The translations under genes and the position numbers were made by a program. The notes beneath the pieces were generated by a model. The model was not told the DNA's origin. It ran no database searches and saw nothing but the letters and a program-made list of their open reading frames with translations. From Symbiodinium natans (lineage: Eukaryota > Sar > Dinophyceae > Suessiales > Symbiodiniaceae), in the NCBI GenBank assembly GCA_905221605.1, contig CAJNDS010000242.1, positions 64,001 through 77,500 of the forward strand: 13,500 nucleotides of DNA, given 5' to 3'. Positions 8,201 to 13,500 of this stretch are shown in pieces. Each line of letters opens with the position of its first letter. The stretch's first letter is position 1.

Positions 8201-11200
8201 GACAAGAAGAAGCTGAAGCCAGGGCTGGACAATTTTCTCCTACCCGATGTCGCCGCCTCAGTGACACTGGCCTTGACCCCGCATCCCAAAATTGAACACT
8301 TTGAAGCAGGATACAAGACATGTAATACCTGTAGAGCAACGGAAATAAGATACCAAGATCGACGCAACGATAAAGTAGCAGAAAGAACAAATGCACATAC
8401 AGGAAAAATCAAGAGCATATCAGTAATCCACAAACCTGAAACGTCACAAGCCCACCAGAATGATGTGAAACAAATAGAAGATACTGGCGCAAGACAGGAT
8501 CGGCAATATGGAAGAATGCACCAATCATATTTATTACTAAGGTCAAAGTATCATTGAAGGCTAAACCTTACTACCATACCATGTACCATAAATTGAATAA
8601 ACCCTGCTTTGCCCATTTTGGGAGTTGCAACACCTTAAAATTGCATAAGTTCTGTGTGGTAAAGTGTTCTGGGCAAGGCCCTCCCTAACTCATTTATTGC
8701 CCCTAAGGTCCCTAAGAAGGGCCCTCCTTCAGTCCTTTGAGGTTTGTCTAGCAGGAAATTTTGTTTCTGGAAACCTCCCGGCCGAGGTGGCAAACTATGA
8801 TGCGCCTGGACTTGATCGAGAGTTTTTTGTTTTTTTTTTTTTGTCTGGGCCGTTTTGCCCCTCATGGTGCCATTATGTGACTCGTCCGTCTGTTCTTATG
8901 AAAAAAGACAGTAGTATTATATATAAAGACAGCAGTATTCTGTATAAGGCGGTATACAACTCTATTGCTTAACGAGTATAAAATTCCACTTACCACTCTG
9001 AGGATTGGAACGAGTTCTTCTGCGACCCGAGCCGCATGGTGGAAGGTCTGCTGCTGCAGGACTTACCAGTTGCTTAAGAACCCAAAAAAAAGACAAGTGA
9101 AGATGATGATCCCCATCTTGCCCTTGTGATAAGGGCGAACATTTTACGTTTTTGTGGGGTTCGTAAGCAAAGAGAAATCCCCATATTACCCTTGTGAAGA
9201 AGAATGTTTGACATTGTTTTGGGGTTCTTAAGCAAATCGTAGAGGATGGCACCCGGCTCTTTGACCTGCAGCATGAGCGTCGCTTCCTCGCCCTTCCCCG
9301 AGTGGACTGGCAGGCGCAGGTTTAGGAAGGGTTTAGGGTTGAGGGTTGAGGGTTGAGGGTTTAGGGTAAACTCCTCTTGAGAGAGCCCTCGTTGAAAAAG
9401 GGTGAACTCCTCAACGCTCCTCGGATATCTAGTTCAGTTCTGGTCCTTGGAGCTGAAGATGAGGTGTTTGTTCATGTTGTCGCGTGTCGTGGGTCAGGTG
9501 ACGCTCGAAGCGGCCGAAACCAAGACACACAGAGAGATTCATTCGCTCTGGGGTGTCTTTGCTGCTACGCATAGGGTGGTGCTGCTGCACCTCATCTTGT
9601 TCTTCACAGGAGTCTGCCACTAGGACGCCCTTGGTAACTTTTGCCGGCCTTTTTTTTGCGAACCTCTACCTCTGGTCCGGTGCTCCATTCTTTGCCCAAA
9701 GTTGCCTGAAGGCGCCGTGGCGGGCGACCCGGAGCCATCTGACGATGGGAAGGCGCCGCTGCTTGGGCAAAGCACGCCGGTGCGTTTCGCCGCCGTCGCG
9801 CTCCTTGGGGACCAAGAAGAACCCTACAATTGGGGTCAGAAAAACCCCTCTACTACTATCATTCCTCTGAATTCAGGTGTATGACCCAATTCAGGTATAT
9901 GAACCCTAAACCCTTGTAGAATTCAGATGTATGAAACCATAAGAACCCTTTCAGGGTTCCTTTGGGTCCCCAAAAGGCTGGTGGTGCCAGTGCACGCGCT
10001 GCTCTGGGCCTGTGCCCGGTGGCAAGTGACGGGTCGCATCCTGAGGATGCAAGCACCCCTGGCCTGCATCGGCCGTAGCAGCCCGGCTCCAACTGTAAGC
10101 CCTAAACCCTAAACCCTAAACCCTGCATATGACGAGCTTCTTGTACACTAGGGGTTGTGTAGCAGTCCGAGTCATGTGCCTCGTTTGCTGTCGAAGCCAA
10201 GGCATTTGGAAAACATTGTGGTGGCATCCGCCTCAGATGGGAATAGCGCACAAAAGGCACATGACCAATGACGTGCTTGGGCCTAGGGCATTTCTCTGGC
10301 TGAGGATGATGCCAATCGTCACCTATGCTGCCATTCGAGATGCAGCCCTAGGCGACGAGAGTCAGTTCGGGCTGCCACTGGTGCCCCTTCTTGTTCTCCA
10401 CTTTGCCCTCTCGGGCACGGGGCTGACCTACTTGCTGCTGGTCCCTTCGGGCTGCTGCTTGCGGAGCTGTGGTAGCAACTCAGACAAGATGTGGGACCTA
10501 ACGCCGGTCCCGTGCTACATCCGCTTCGTGCGATACTTGTTCTGGATCCTGGTCTTCACGGTGAAGTTTATGCTGGGCCTGATCATCTTCCGGGCCATGT
10601 ACGAGGCAACAGTTGCTCTGCAGATAGCCCTTCCAGGCCGGGAATCTGTATCCGAACTGTCCGAGATCTACTACAGCACCGAGTGGGGATCCGACTTTCT
10701 CTTGTGGTTTGTGCTGTGGTTTACCACGCTTGTGCTCTTCATCTCGGATACGCAGTTGTGGTTCACCCTGATGTGCCTTGTCGGCATGTGTGCTTCCCTA
10801 AGCCCTAAACCCTAAACCCTAAACCCTAAACCCTAAACCCTATACGGCTGACTCCGCTTTGAGAAGGTGCTCCGTCTTGGGTGTGGCCACTGTCTTCGTC
10901 CAGCGCGGCTGCCGAATCGTGAGTTGGGTGCTCGAGGACATAGGGCAGTATGGAGGTTGGGATGTTTTCCATTATGCTCCTATAGGGATTCTAGTGCCCC
11001 CCCCCCTACCCGGTGATAATCCCTAGTAAGGACTGTTAGCATAAGGGGGAGCATCCCAAAGTATATCGTTCGGCTGAGCAGCATGGCACTGTATCGCACT
11101 GCTAGGGCCATCGCAGACGGCTTTGGCACAGGACTCCGTGGCGAAGCTGCCAGAGCGTTTCTCCCGCAAGGCCTGTCGATGTCTCCTTCGCGAGGTTGCC

Positions 11201-12026
11201 GACTGCTACGACTCCACCGGTAGAGTCCACTCAAGGGGCTAGAGCGACTAGGGGGTTCACGTCGTGTTGCTGAAAAAGTTGCCGTGCTTGCTGTAAACGC
11301 AGTCTCTCTGTGTCCCTCAGCAGGTCCTGCCCTACTCCTTTGCCGGCTCTGACGGGCGATCGGCGTCGGGGGAGCAGGTGGCGCAGTTCTCTCCTTTCTT
11401 CCCGGCCATCTGGGACAGGATCTTGGAGTACATGCGTTATGAGGACAAGATCGACAACCATTTGATGGGAGACTTGTCCTTCAAGTCCGGGGAATCCGGG
11501 CACCAAGTCTATTGGAAGCAACTGCGGCAACCTTTGGCCAAGCGGCGGAGTCGTGAAGTGGTCACATCCTCGGTGGACCCTCCCGATGCTCCGGAGCCGC
11601 CTCCTCCGGATACGTCTCCTCCCGAGGAGGCAGACTTCATGACGGGCAGCTACGCGGCGACAACTGTCCGTGAAAAGCCGCCGCCGAAGCCCAGGCGTAA
11701 GGTGAAGGTGCCCGACATCTTCCGGGAGAAGACGGCATTTGAGGTGGGATTCAAGACCTATTGCTGTATGCACGACCCGCATTGGCCCAACAACCCGGAT
11801 GTCCAGTGGCGGATTTTGGCCCTTTCCAGGGGCTTGGGCCTCCCGGTACCCCGCCCTTTCCGCGCTCCCTTCTTTCCGGGGCTTACAGTTTGCATCCCCC
11901 ACTATGGGGAGTCCATCCTCATGCTGAAGAAGGAGCTCTTCCAGGGCCGGGAGGAGACGGTCCCACTCATGGACTGGCTACTTGACGTCAATCTTCGACA
12001 TGCACAGCTCGACGGCGCGGATGCAC

Positions 12027-12083
<57 letters not shown>

Positions 12084-12615
12084 CATATGTGTGTACATAT
12101 GTGTATATATGCATGGTCAAGATCGGTTTTTGCATTGCTTGGCGTTGCGAAGGGGGACTTGTAGATGTGTTCCGCGGTCCACGTCTTTACGCCGTCTTGG
12201 AGTATCTCCTCTTTGGCCCACCCTCAAAGCCTGAGGCTTGCAGCAAAGTACGAGGAGGAGTTTCTAACCTTCTCCAACAGGATGCAGGCCGGGCAGATCC
12301 GGGCAGGAGGATTGGAGAACGTTGGCGTGTGTAGCCTTGTGGGCGGGATGCCTATAAGGTTGTAAACCCCAAACCCCACCCTGAACCCTAAACCCTAAAC
12401 ACTAAACCCTAGCCCTAAACCCTAAACCCTGAACCTTAAGGTCGTCTCTTGTCTGGGAAGCACTCGCATGCGTTGTAGGTGAAGTGGGGTGAGACTGGCT
12501 GGCCCGTTGCTGGAAGTCAGTGGGAAGAGCGACATGGCAGCATTGTGCAGCAATGTCACCATGCAATGTAACCATATATACATACACACACATATTATAT
12601 ATATATATATGTATG

Positions 12616-12673
<58 letters not shown>

Positions 12674-13014
12674 AAAAACAGCTCAGCCCTGCATCAGGGC
12701 GGGAGGTGCTGGGTTCTCGGGATTGGTTGGAGAATCGCTACGCGACGAACAGCTACCATGGTTCACTGTTACACGCACCAGAAGTTTCAGATGCGCGTCA
12801 CAGCAAGAGAACTGGCCAGAACCTGCCTCCCTTTCACTCTGCCACAGTCCCCACATGCTGCTCCAACCTTCGTATCCATATGGATTCCACTCTGGCAAAG
12901 TCGTTTGTGCAGGAGCTGGCGTTGAAGCTGCTTCCTTTGCCGAGGTACACAGACCAGCAATGGAGCAGGATCAGTGCGTGGGCATCCATGCGAATGCAGA
13001 CACTCTGGCGAACT
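5112..13014 (+). CDS. 1,3-beta-glucan (callose) synthase, GT48/FKS family, multi-exon, 3' end outside window
   Basis: The enzyme makes 1,3-beta-glucan from UDP-glucose at a membrane and extrudes it for wall or storage polymer. Sixteen exons with matching phases (6773-13014, about 950 codons) follow plant callose synthase order: the FDFQVDSVRNQYEHL helix; FKS1-domain signature YLLVWGEAGNVRFMPE; SKIIRPIYNVV; DWNEFFCDP; REIHSLWGVFAATHR before the first membrane span; several spans; FISDTQLWFTL; a shortened cytoplasmic loop; LTVCIPHYGESIL (plant FSVLTPYYSEEVL); and ISAWASMRMQTLWRT (plant LRLWASYRGQTLTRT). The remaining catalytic region and second membrane block must lie to the right. Candidate Vta1-like exons lie at 5112 and 5895. 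Donors are GT, GC and GA; many introns carry simple or telomere-type repeats. Family identity is very secure; exon ends are inferences. Confidence 0.9.
5207..5894. other. about 690 bases without a resolved exon
   Basis: It lies between two candidate N-terminal glucan synthase exons and is probably intronic. A frame open at 5230-5505 (reading QGGVFWDVLSELEKAHTV within it) looks mildly protein-like but matches nothing I recognise. Confidence 0.4.
5895..6016 (+). CDS. possible second Vta1-like exon of the glucan synthase
   Basis: The frame reads LLEETEAAIWRLSDNETRER, then MMEATNLAVNALLAYRESHM, an amphipathic helical pair. It resembles the ALLNAADKADRAQLTKAYQT region of plant callose synthase. 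The acceptor is GGCTGAG|G (phase 2). A GC donor at 6017 (ATG C|GCTTCT) would give phase 1, matching the exon at 6773. Unspliced, the frame stops at TAA 6022-6024, so a 3' end here is the alternative. Confidence 0.4.
6017..6772 (+). other. likely glucan synthase intron
   Basis: About 750 bases. It holds a single CCCTAAACCC at 6058-6068, a good acceptor TTTGCACAG at 6127-6135 followed by a 21-codon open frame (VGLGDAAGPEVLHFAGPALLH, stop 6199-6201) that could be a small exon, and a G-rich tract at 6297-6333. No other feature recognised. Confidence 0.4.
6773..7089 (+). CDS. glucan synthase exon 1 of the secure set
   Basis: The acceptor is CCTGCAAAG|GTG (phase 1); the donor is GGG|GTTTGA. It encodes about 105 residues. 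ERHCLRVLPGAAEF matches the position of the plant YVPYNILPLDP stretch, and AFDFQVDSVRNQYEHLLSLW matches the plant FGFQKDNVANQREHLILLL helix, which precedes the FKS1 domain. It ends SINEGLMLQEAG. Confidence 0.8.
7188..7268 (+). CDS. glucan synthase exon 2
   Basis: The acceptor is CTTGAGAG|GCA in phase 0. It reads AVAELYYEMMDGFLRWRAKL then ADHEPAA, matching the plant ALTEVMKKLFKNYKKWCKYL helix. The donor GCT|GTACCC at 7269 keeps phase 0; GG|GTGACC at 7285 is a second choice but breaks phase with the next exon. Confidence 0.75.
7621..7746 (+). CDS. glucan synthase exon 3, FKS1-domain signature
   Basis: It reads WEPLHKDGLDAATAAVLSRQ, then LTEMAVYLLVWGEAGNVRF and MPE. The plant signature is LYLLIWGEAANLRFMPE. 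The acceptor is GGCCAAG|TGG; the donor is GC (GAG|GCACAG). The next exon starts GCAGTC, so AGGCA appears at both ends of the 144-bp intron. This motif alone identifies the family. Confidence 0.9.
7891..8114 (+). CDS. glucan synthase exon 4
   Basis: The acceptor is GCCAACAG|GCA. It reads AVYFITELALAANPADFEEV, continuing the plant CLCYIFHHMAFELY helix, then a Pro-rich turn and NFFLSKIIRPIYNVVFDEWH, matching plant FLRKVVTPIYEVI. It ends in phase 2 at CT|GTGTGG. Confidence 0.85.
8115..8163 (+). other. 49-bp intron built around a 22-A tract
   Basis: GTGTGGTAGG donor, A22 at 8135-8156, then ACGCCAAG acceptor. Phase 2 on both sides. Without splicing the frame runs into a poly-Lys segment that no family member has. 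Confidence 0.65.
8164..8248 (+). CDS. glucan synthase exon 5
   Basis: It reads YQYVDIDQNSQKDKKKLKPG then LDNFLLPD. A Lys-rich link before the DWNEFF motif occupies the place of the plant basic stretch before YDDLNEYFW. The donor is GAT|GTCGCC; GAT also begins the next exon. Confidence 0.7.
8249..9002 (+). other. 754-bp glucan synthase intron, the longest resolved
   Basis: AT-richer than its neighbours. It holds a 21-base tandem repeat (8904-8945), a run of 13 T (8830-8842) and no coding frame of interest. It ends TACCACTCTGAG. Confidence 0.6.
8904..8945 (+). repeat. two tandem 21-base units
   Basis: AAAGACAGTAGTATTATATAT is followed directly by AAAGACAGCAGTATTCTGTAT; about 18 of 21 bases agree. 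It lies near the 3' end of the 754-bp intron. Confidence 0.8.
9003..9059 (+). CDS. glucan synthase exon 6
   Basis: It reads DWNEFFCDPSRMVEGLLLQ, the FKS1-domain motif that in plants reads YDDLNEYFW. The acceptor is CTCTGAG|GAT; the probable donor is GA (CAG|GACTTA), since the next exon in phase 0 starts at GAG|GATGGC. AGGA is shared by the two junctions. Confidence 0.8.
9060..9244 (+). mobile_element. intron with terminal inverted repeats (candidate introner)
   Basis: The 185-bp intron has an 18-base left inverted repeat at 9070-9087 (TTGCTTAAGAACCCAAAA) whose complement recurs with one extra G at 9217-9235. Between them two related units of about 62 bases start at 9109 and 9177 (ATCCCCAT, then CCCTTGTGA, then GGGGTTC, then TAAGCAAA). 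A 6-bp hairpin, GCCCTT/AAGGGC, lies at 9120-9136. Short direct repeats (AGGA) flank the intron. There is no transposase. This looks like a non-autonomous, MITE-like unit serving as an intron. Confidence 0.6.
9245..9319 (+). CDS. glucan synthase exon 7
   Basis: It reads DGTRLFDLQHERRFLALPRV then DWQAQ, 25 codons, phase 0 at both ends. It takes the place of the plant segment between LNEYFW and the FVEIRSFW motif. The acceptor is GTAGAG|GAT; the donor is GCGCAG|GTTTAG, the start of a telomere-type array. Confidence 0.75.
9320..9367 (+). repeat. TTTAGGG/TTGAGGG array beginning at a splice donor
   Basis: On the + strand this is the G-rich orientation, opposite to the other arrays. GTTTAGG supplies the donor, then TTTAGGG and three TTGAGGG units, then TTTAGGG. 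It fills the first quarter of the 178-bp intron 9320-9497. The repeated TTGAGGG variant suggests local re-duplication after insertion. Confidence 0.85.
9498..9611 (+). CDS. glucan synthase exon 8, entry to first membrane span
   Basis: After GGGTCAG|GTG it reads VTLEAAETKTHREIHSLWGV, matching plant KVNFVEIRSFWHIF, then FAATHRVVLLHLILFFTG, a membrane span. Phase 0 throughout. The donor ACAGGA|GTCTGC is the one that restores the frame of the next exon. Confidence 0.8.
9702..9799 (+). CDS. glucan synthase exon 9
   Basis: The acceptor is GCCCAAAG|TTG. It reads LPEGAVAGDPEPSDDGKAPL, an acidic extracytoplasmic or loop segment, then LGQSTPVRFAAVA, the start of a membrane span completed in the next exon. 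The GC donor (GTC GC|GCTCCT) is chosen because phase 2 then matches AAAAG|G CTG. Confidence 0.65.
9869..9938 (+). repeat. three related 19-base units in intron 9800-9976
   Basis: GAATTCAGGTGTATGACCC, CAATTCAGGTATATGAACCC and GAATTCAGATGTATGAAACC start at 9869, 9887 and 9919. The first two abut; a CCCTAAACCC unit sits between the second and third. Confidence 0.8.
9977..10094 (+). CDS. glucan synthase exon 10, membrane span
   Basis: It reads LVVPVHALLWACARWQVTG then RILRMQAPLACIGRSSPAPT. With the last residues of exon 9 it forms a continuous hydrophobic helix comparable to plant VFLKVLSVFITAAIL. The donor is ACT|GTAAGCCC, again the first bases of a telomere-type array. Confidence 0.75.
10095..10124 (+). 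repeat. CCCTAAA array at a splice donor
   Basis: GTAAG is followed immediately by three perfect CCCTAAA units and a partial one. GTAAG is a near-consensus donor created by a one-base change in the repeat unit (GTAAA to GTAAG). The intron runs to 10236. Confidence 0.9.
10237..10787 (+). CDS. glucan synthase exon 11, main N-terminal membrane block
   Basis: It is 551 bases, the longest membrane exon. The start after GCCTCAG| restores phase 0; KRHMTND aligns with the plant KARHSMS motif. Hydrophobic segments include LWLRMMPIVTYAAI, LPLVPLLVLHFALSG, FVRYLFWILVFTVKFMLGL and DFLLWFVLWFTTLVLFI. It ends with SDTQLWFTLMCLVGM, the plant MDTQIWYAI motif. The donor AT|GTGTGC is phase 2. Confidence 0.9.
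10788..10866 (+). repeat. 79-bp intron mostly of CCCTAAA units
   Basis: The donor GTGTGCTT is followed by CCCTAAG, five perfect CCCTAAA units and a partial unit (10796-10842), then only 24 bases to the acceptor TTTGAGAAG. Both exon sides continue the conserved DTQ(I/L)W motif and the GAFxRLGEIR-like segment, so the intron is well supported. Confidence 0.8.
10867..10918 (+). CDS. glucan synthase exon 12
   Basis: It reads CSVLGVATVFVQRGCRI, corresponding to plant GGLIGAFSRLGEIR. Phase 2 start; the donor is ATC|GTGAGT, full consensus. The next exon completes the motif as TALAQDSVAKLPERF (plant TLGMLRSRFQSLPGAF). Confidence 0.75.
11117..11194 (+). CDS. glucan synthase exon 13
   Basis: It is 26 codons, TALAQDSVAKLPERFSRK then ACRCLLRE, acceptor CCATCGCAG|ACG, donor GAG|GTTGCC, phase 0 at both ends. 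It aligns with the plant segment that joins the first membrane block to the cytoplasmic loop. Two other frames of this stretch are also open, so phase and similarity decide. Confidence 0.7.
11324..12026 (+). CDS. glucan synthase exon 14, cytoplasmic loop to catalytic entry
   Basis: The acceptor is CCTCAGCAG|GTC. It encodes about 234 residues. QFSPFFPAIWDRILEYMRYE and DKIDNHLMGDL match plant KFAQMWNKIISSFREEDLIS and DREMNLLLVP. Then come a Pro-rich acidic linker (DPPDAPEPPPPDTSPPEE), a basic stretch (PPPKPRRKVKV), and RILALSRGLGLPVPRPFRAP with FFPGLTVCIPHYGESIL, matching plant SLFMDMPRAP and FSVLTPYYSEEVL. Plant enzymes have a few hundred residues between the two conserved parts; here there are about 110. 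The donor C|GTATAT is the first dinucleotide of an AT microsatellite. Confidence 0.88.
12027..12113 (+). repeat. (AT)n microsatellite starting at the splice donor
   Basis: GTATATAT runs as pure AT to about 12071, then ATAC/ATGTGT variants to 12113, inside the intron 12027-12243. The unspliced frame reads as repeated Tyr-Ile, which is not protein-like. The array is a perfect self-complementary sequence able to form a hairpin. Confidence 0.9.
12244..12320 (+). CDS. glucan synthase exon 15
   Basis: After GCTTGCAG| it reads KYEEEFLTFSNRMQAGQIR then AGGLEN, in the place of plant IYPDEWKNFLERV. Phase 1 matches the C|GTATAT donor. The donor is AAC|GTTGGC, or six bases later GGC|GTGTGT; both are phase 0. 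Confidence 0.65.
12362..12437 (+). repeat. degenerate CCCTAAA array, about 11 units
   Basis: It begins GTAAACCCC and contains CCCTGAA, CCCTAAA, CACTAAA, CCCTAG and further CCCTAAA units. It has more substitutions than the arrays at 10100 and 10796, so it is probably older. Confidence 0.9.
12574..12672 (+). repeat. AT and (TG)n dinucleotide tracts
   Basis: Alternating AT with GTATGTAT interruptions runs to 12631, then a perfect TG run of 41 bases to 12672. Alternating purine-pyrimidine DNA of this length can adopt Z-form or cruciform structures. Confidence 0.9.
12913..13014 (+). CDS. glucan synthase exon 16, start of catalytic core
   Basis: It is 34 codons, acceptor TTTGTGCAG|GAG. It reads ELALKLLPLPRYTDQQW then SRISAWASMRMQTLWRT. 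The plant counterpart is LRLWASYRGQTLTRTVRGMM, the conserved entry to the GT48 catalytic domain. The donor ACT|GTGCCG splits the motif before its Val; the rest of the enzyme lies outside the window. Confidence 0.8.
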
Positions 13015-13500
13015 GTGCCGTGGCCGACCTTGAGTTAGCTGTCTTAAGGCGGCCTTGGGAGGACACCTGAGAGGACCCTTCTTCCCAGAGAGCCCAGTAC
13101 CCCTTGATTGAGGAATACTCCTTAAACCGTGTAGGGACCCCTAGTATGATTTCAGGTAGATTCCCGTAACTAAGGGGTAAATTGGGCTCTTAGGGCTCTT
13201 CGAGTTGTCAATCCCAGGTGGCCGGCATGTGCCTGTACCATCCAGCACTGCAGTGCCACTGGGAGGCCGATCAGGGACTGTACGAAAATGAGGCCTAAAT
13301 AGCAGGTTTGCAGGGTTCCCTTACAAGAAAGCCCTCAATAAGGTACTCCGAATTTCGGAAACCGCCCCGACTGGGCCTTTGAGTAGCATGAGCTCAGCAA
13401 AGCGCAAGTTGTGTGTGTGTGTGTGTGCACTGCTGCGAGCGGCCAAGATTACTTGATGTAAACCTACGTGCAGAATAGAACATGCGACCAATTCCAGAAC
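13015..13500 (+). other. probable glucan synthase intron to the window edge
   Basis: No further GT48 motif is visible to the right edge. A (GT)n run lies at 13411-13427. Several short open frames exist without family resemblance. Confidence 0.5.

Larger units (their letters stand above)
12321..12912 (+). other. 592-bp intron with telomere-type and dinucleotide arrays
   Basis: It contains the CCCTAAA-type array at 12362-12437, an alternating AT/GT block at 12574-12631 and a (TG)n run at 12632-12672. A small additional exon cannot be excluded in 12440-12570 or 12690-12900, where several frames are open. Confidence 0.55.

Noticed and set aside
7672-8433. 253-codon minus-strand ORF
   Set aside because: It runs antisense through exons 3-5 and includes a Phe run read from the poly(A) tract.
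10796-10842. Chromosome end or CRISPR-like array
   Set aside because: Uniform 7-base units without spacers exclude CRISPR; coding exons of one gene continue on both sides, so it is interstitial and not a telomere.
11231-11902. 223-codon minus-strand ORF
   Set aside because: It is antisense to the well-supported glucan synthase exon 14 and resembles no family; its Arg/Leu-rich content is the usual shadow of a GC-rich exon.
12027-12334. Tyr/Ile repeat protein tail read through the AT microsatellite
   Set aside because: It is an intron: exons on either side match the glucan synthase and agree in phase when it is removed.
12635-12680. Cys/Val repeat peptide from the TG run
   Set aside because: Translation of a microsatellite within an intron.

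Overview
The window looks like nuclear DNA of a dinoflagellate. Four things point that way: genes broken into many short exons; splice donors that are GT, GC or GA with acceptors mostly of the form AG|G; every recognisable gene on the + strand; and scattered arrays of CCCTAAA/TTTAGGG, the telomere repeat type of dinoflagellates and plants. No single long ORF is a complete gene. The genes below were assembled by eye from exons that match known families and whose splice phases agree. No rRNA, tRNA, CRISPR array or complete mobile element was seen.

Layout: (i) 2-88, a possible exon tail of an unrecognised gene, then about 1.3 kb with no convincing gene. (ii) about 1678-3102, an ankyrin-repeat protein gene of about four exons ending in a stop codon. 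(iii) about 3518-4625, the C-terminal half of a JmjC-domain oxygenase-like gene; its two best exons carry the third iron-ligand region (GWWHYAV) and the strand after it. It may be a separate gene or part of one transcription unit with the ankyrin exons. (iv) about 5112-13014 and beyond the right edge, a large 1,3-beta-glucan (callose) synthase of the GT48/FKS family. Sixteen phase-compatible exons run from the region before the FKS1 domain, through the first membrane block and the cytoplasmic loop, to the start of the catalytic domain. Two further upstream exons may encode a Vta1-like N-terminal region. The rest of the catalytic domain lies outside the window.

The most interesting structure is in the introns. 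Short telomere-type arrays sit inside at least six introns of these genes, several starting at or within about 10 bases of the 5' splice site, so that the repeat unit itself supplies the donor (GTAAACCC, GTAAGCCC, GTTTAGG). One intron (9060-9244) has near-perfect inverted repeats close to its ends plus an internal tandem duplication, like a small DNA transposon acting as an intron (an introner). Many intron ends repeat the first bases of the downstream exon, which can explain the GC and GA donors. Other introns hold long AT, GT, poly(A) or poly(C) tracts.

All exon boundaries are inferences from protein-family similarity, open frame and phase. No transcript or database search was available.
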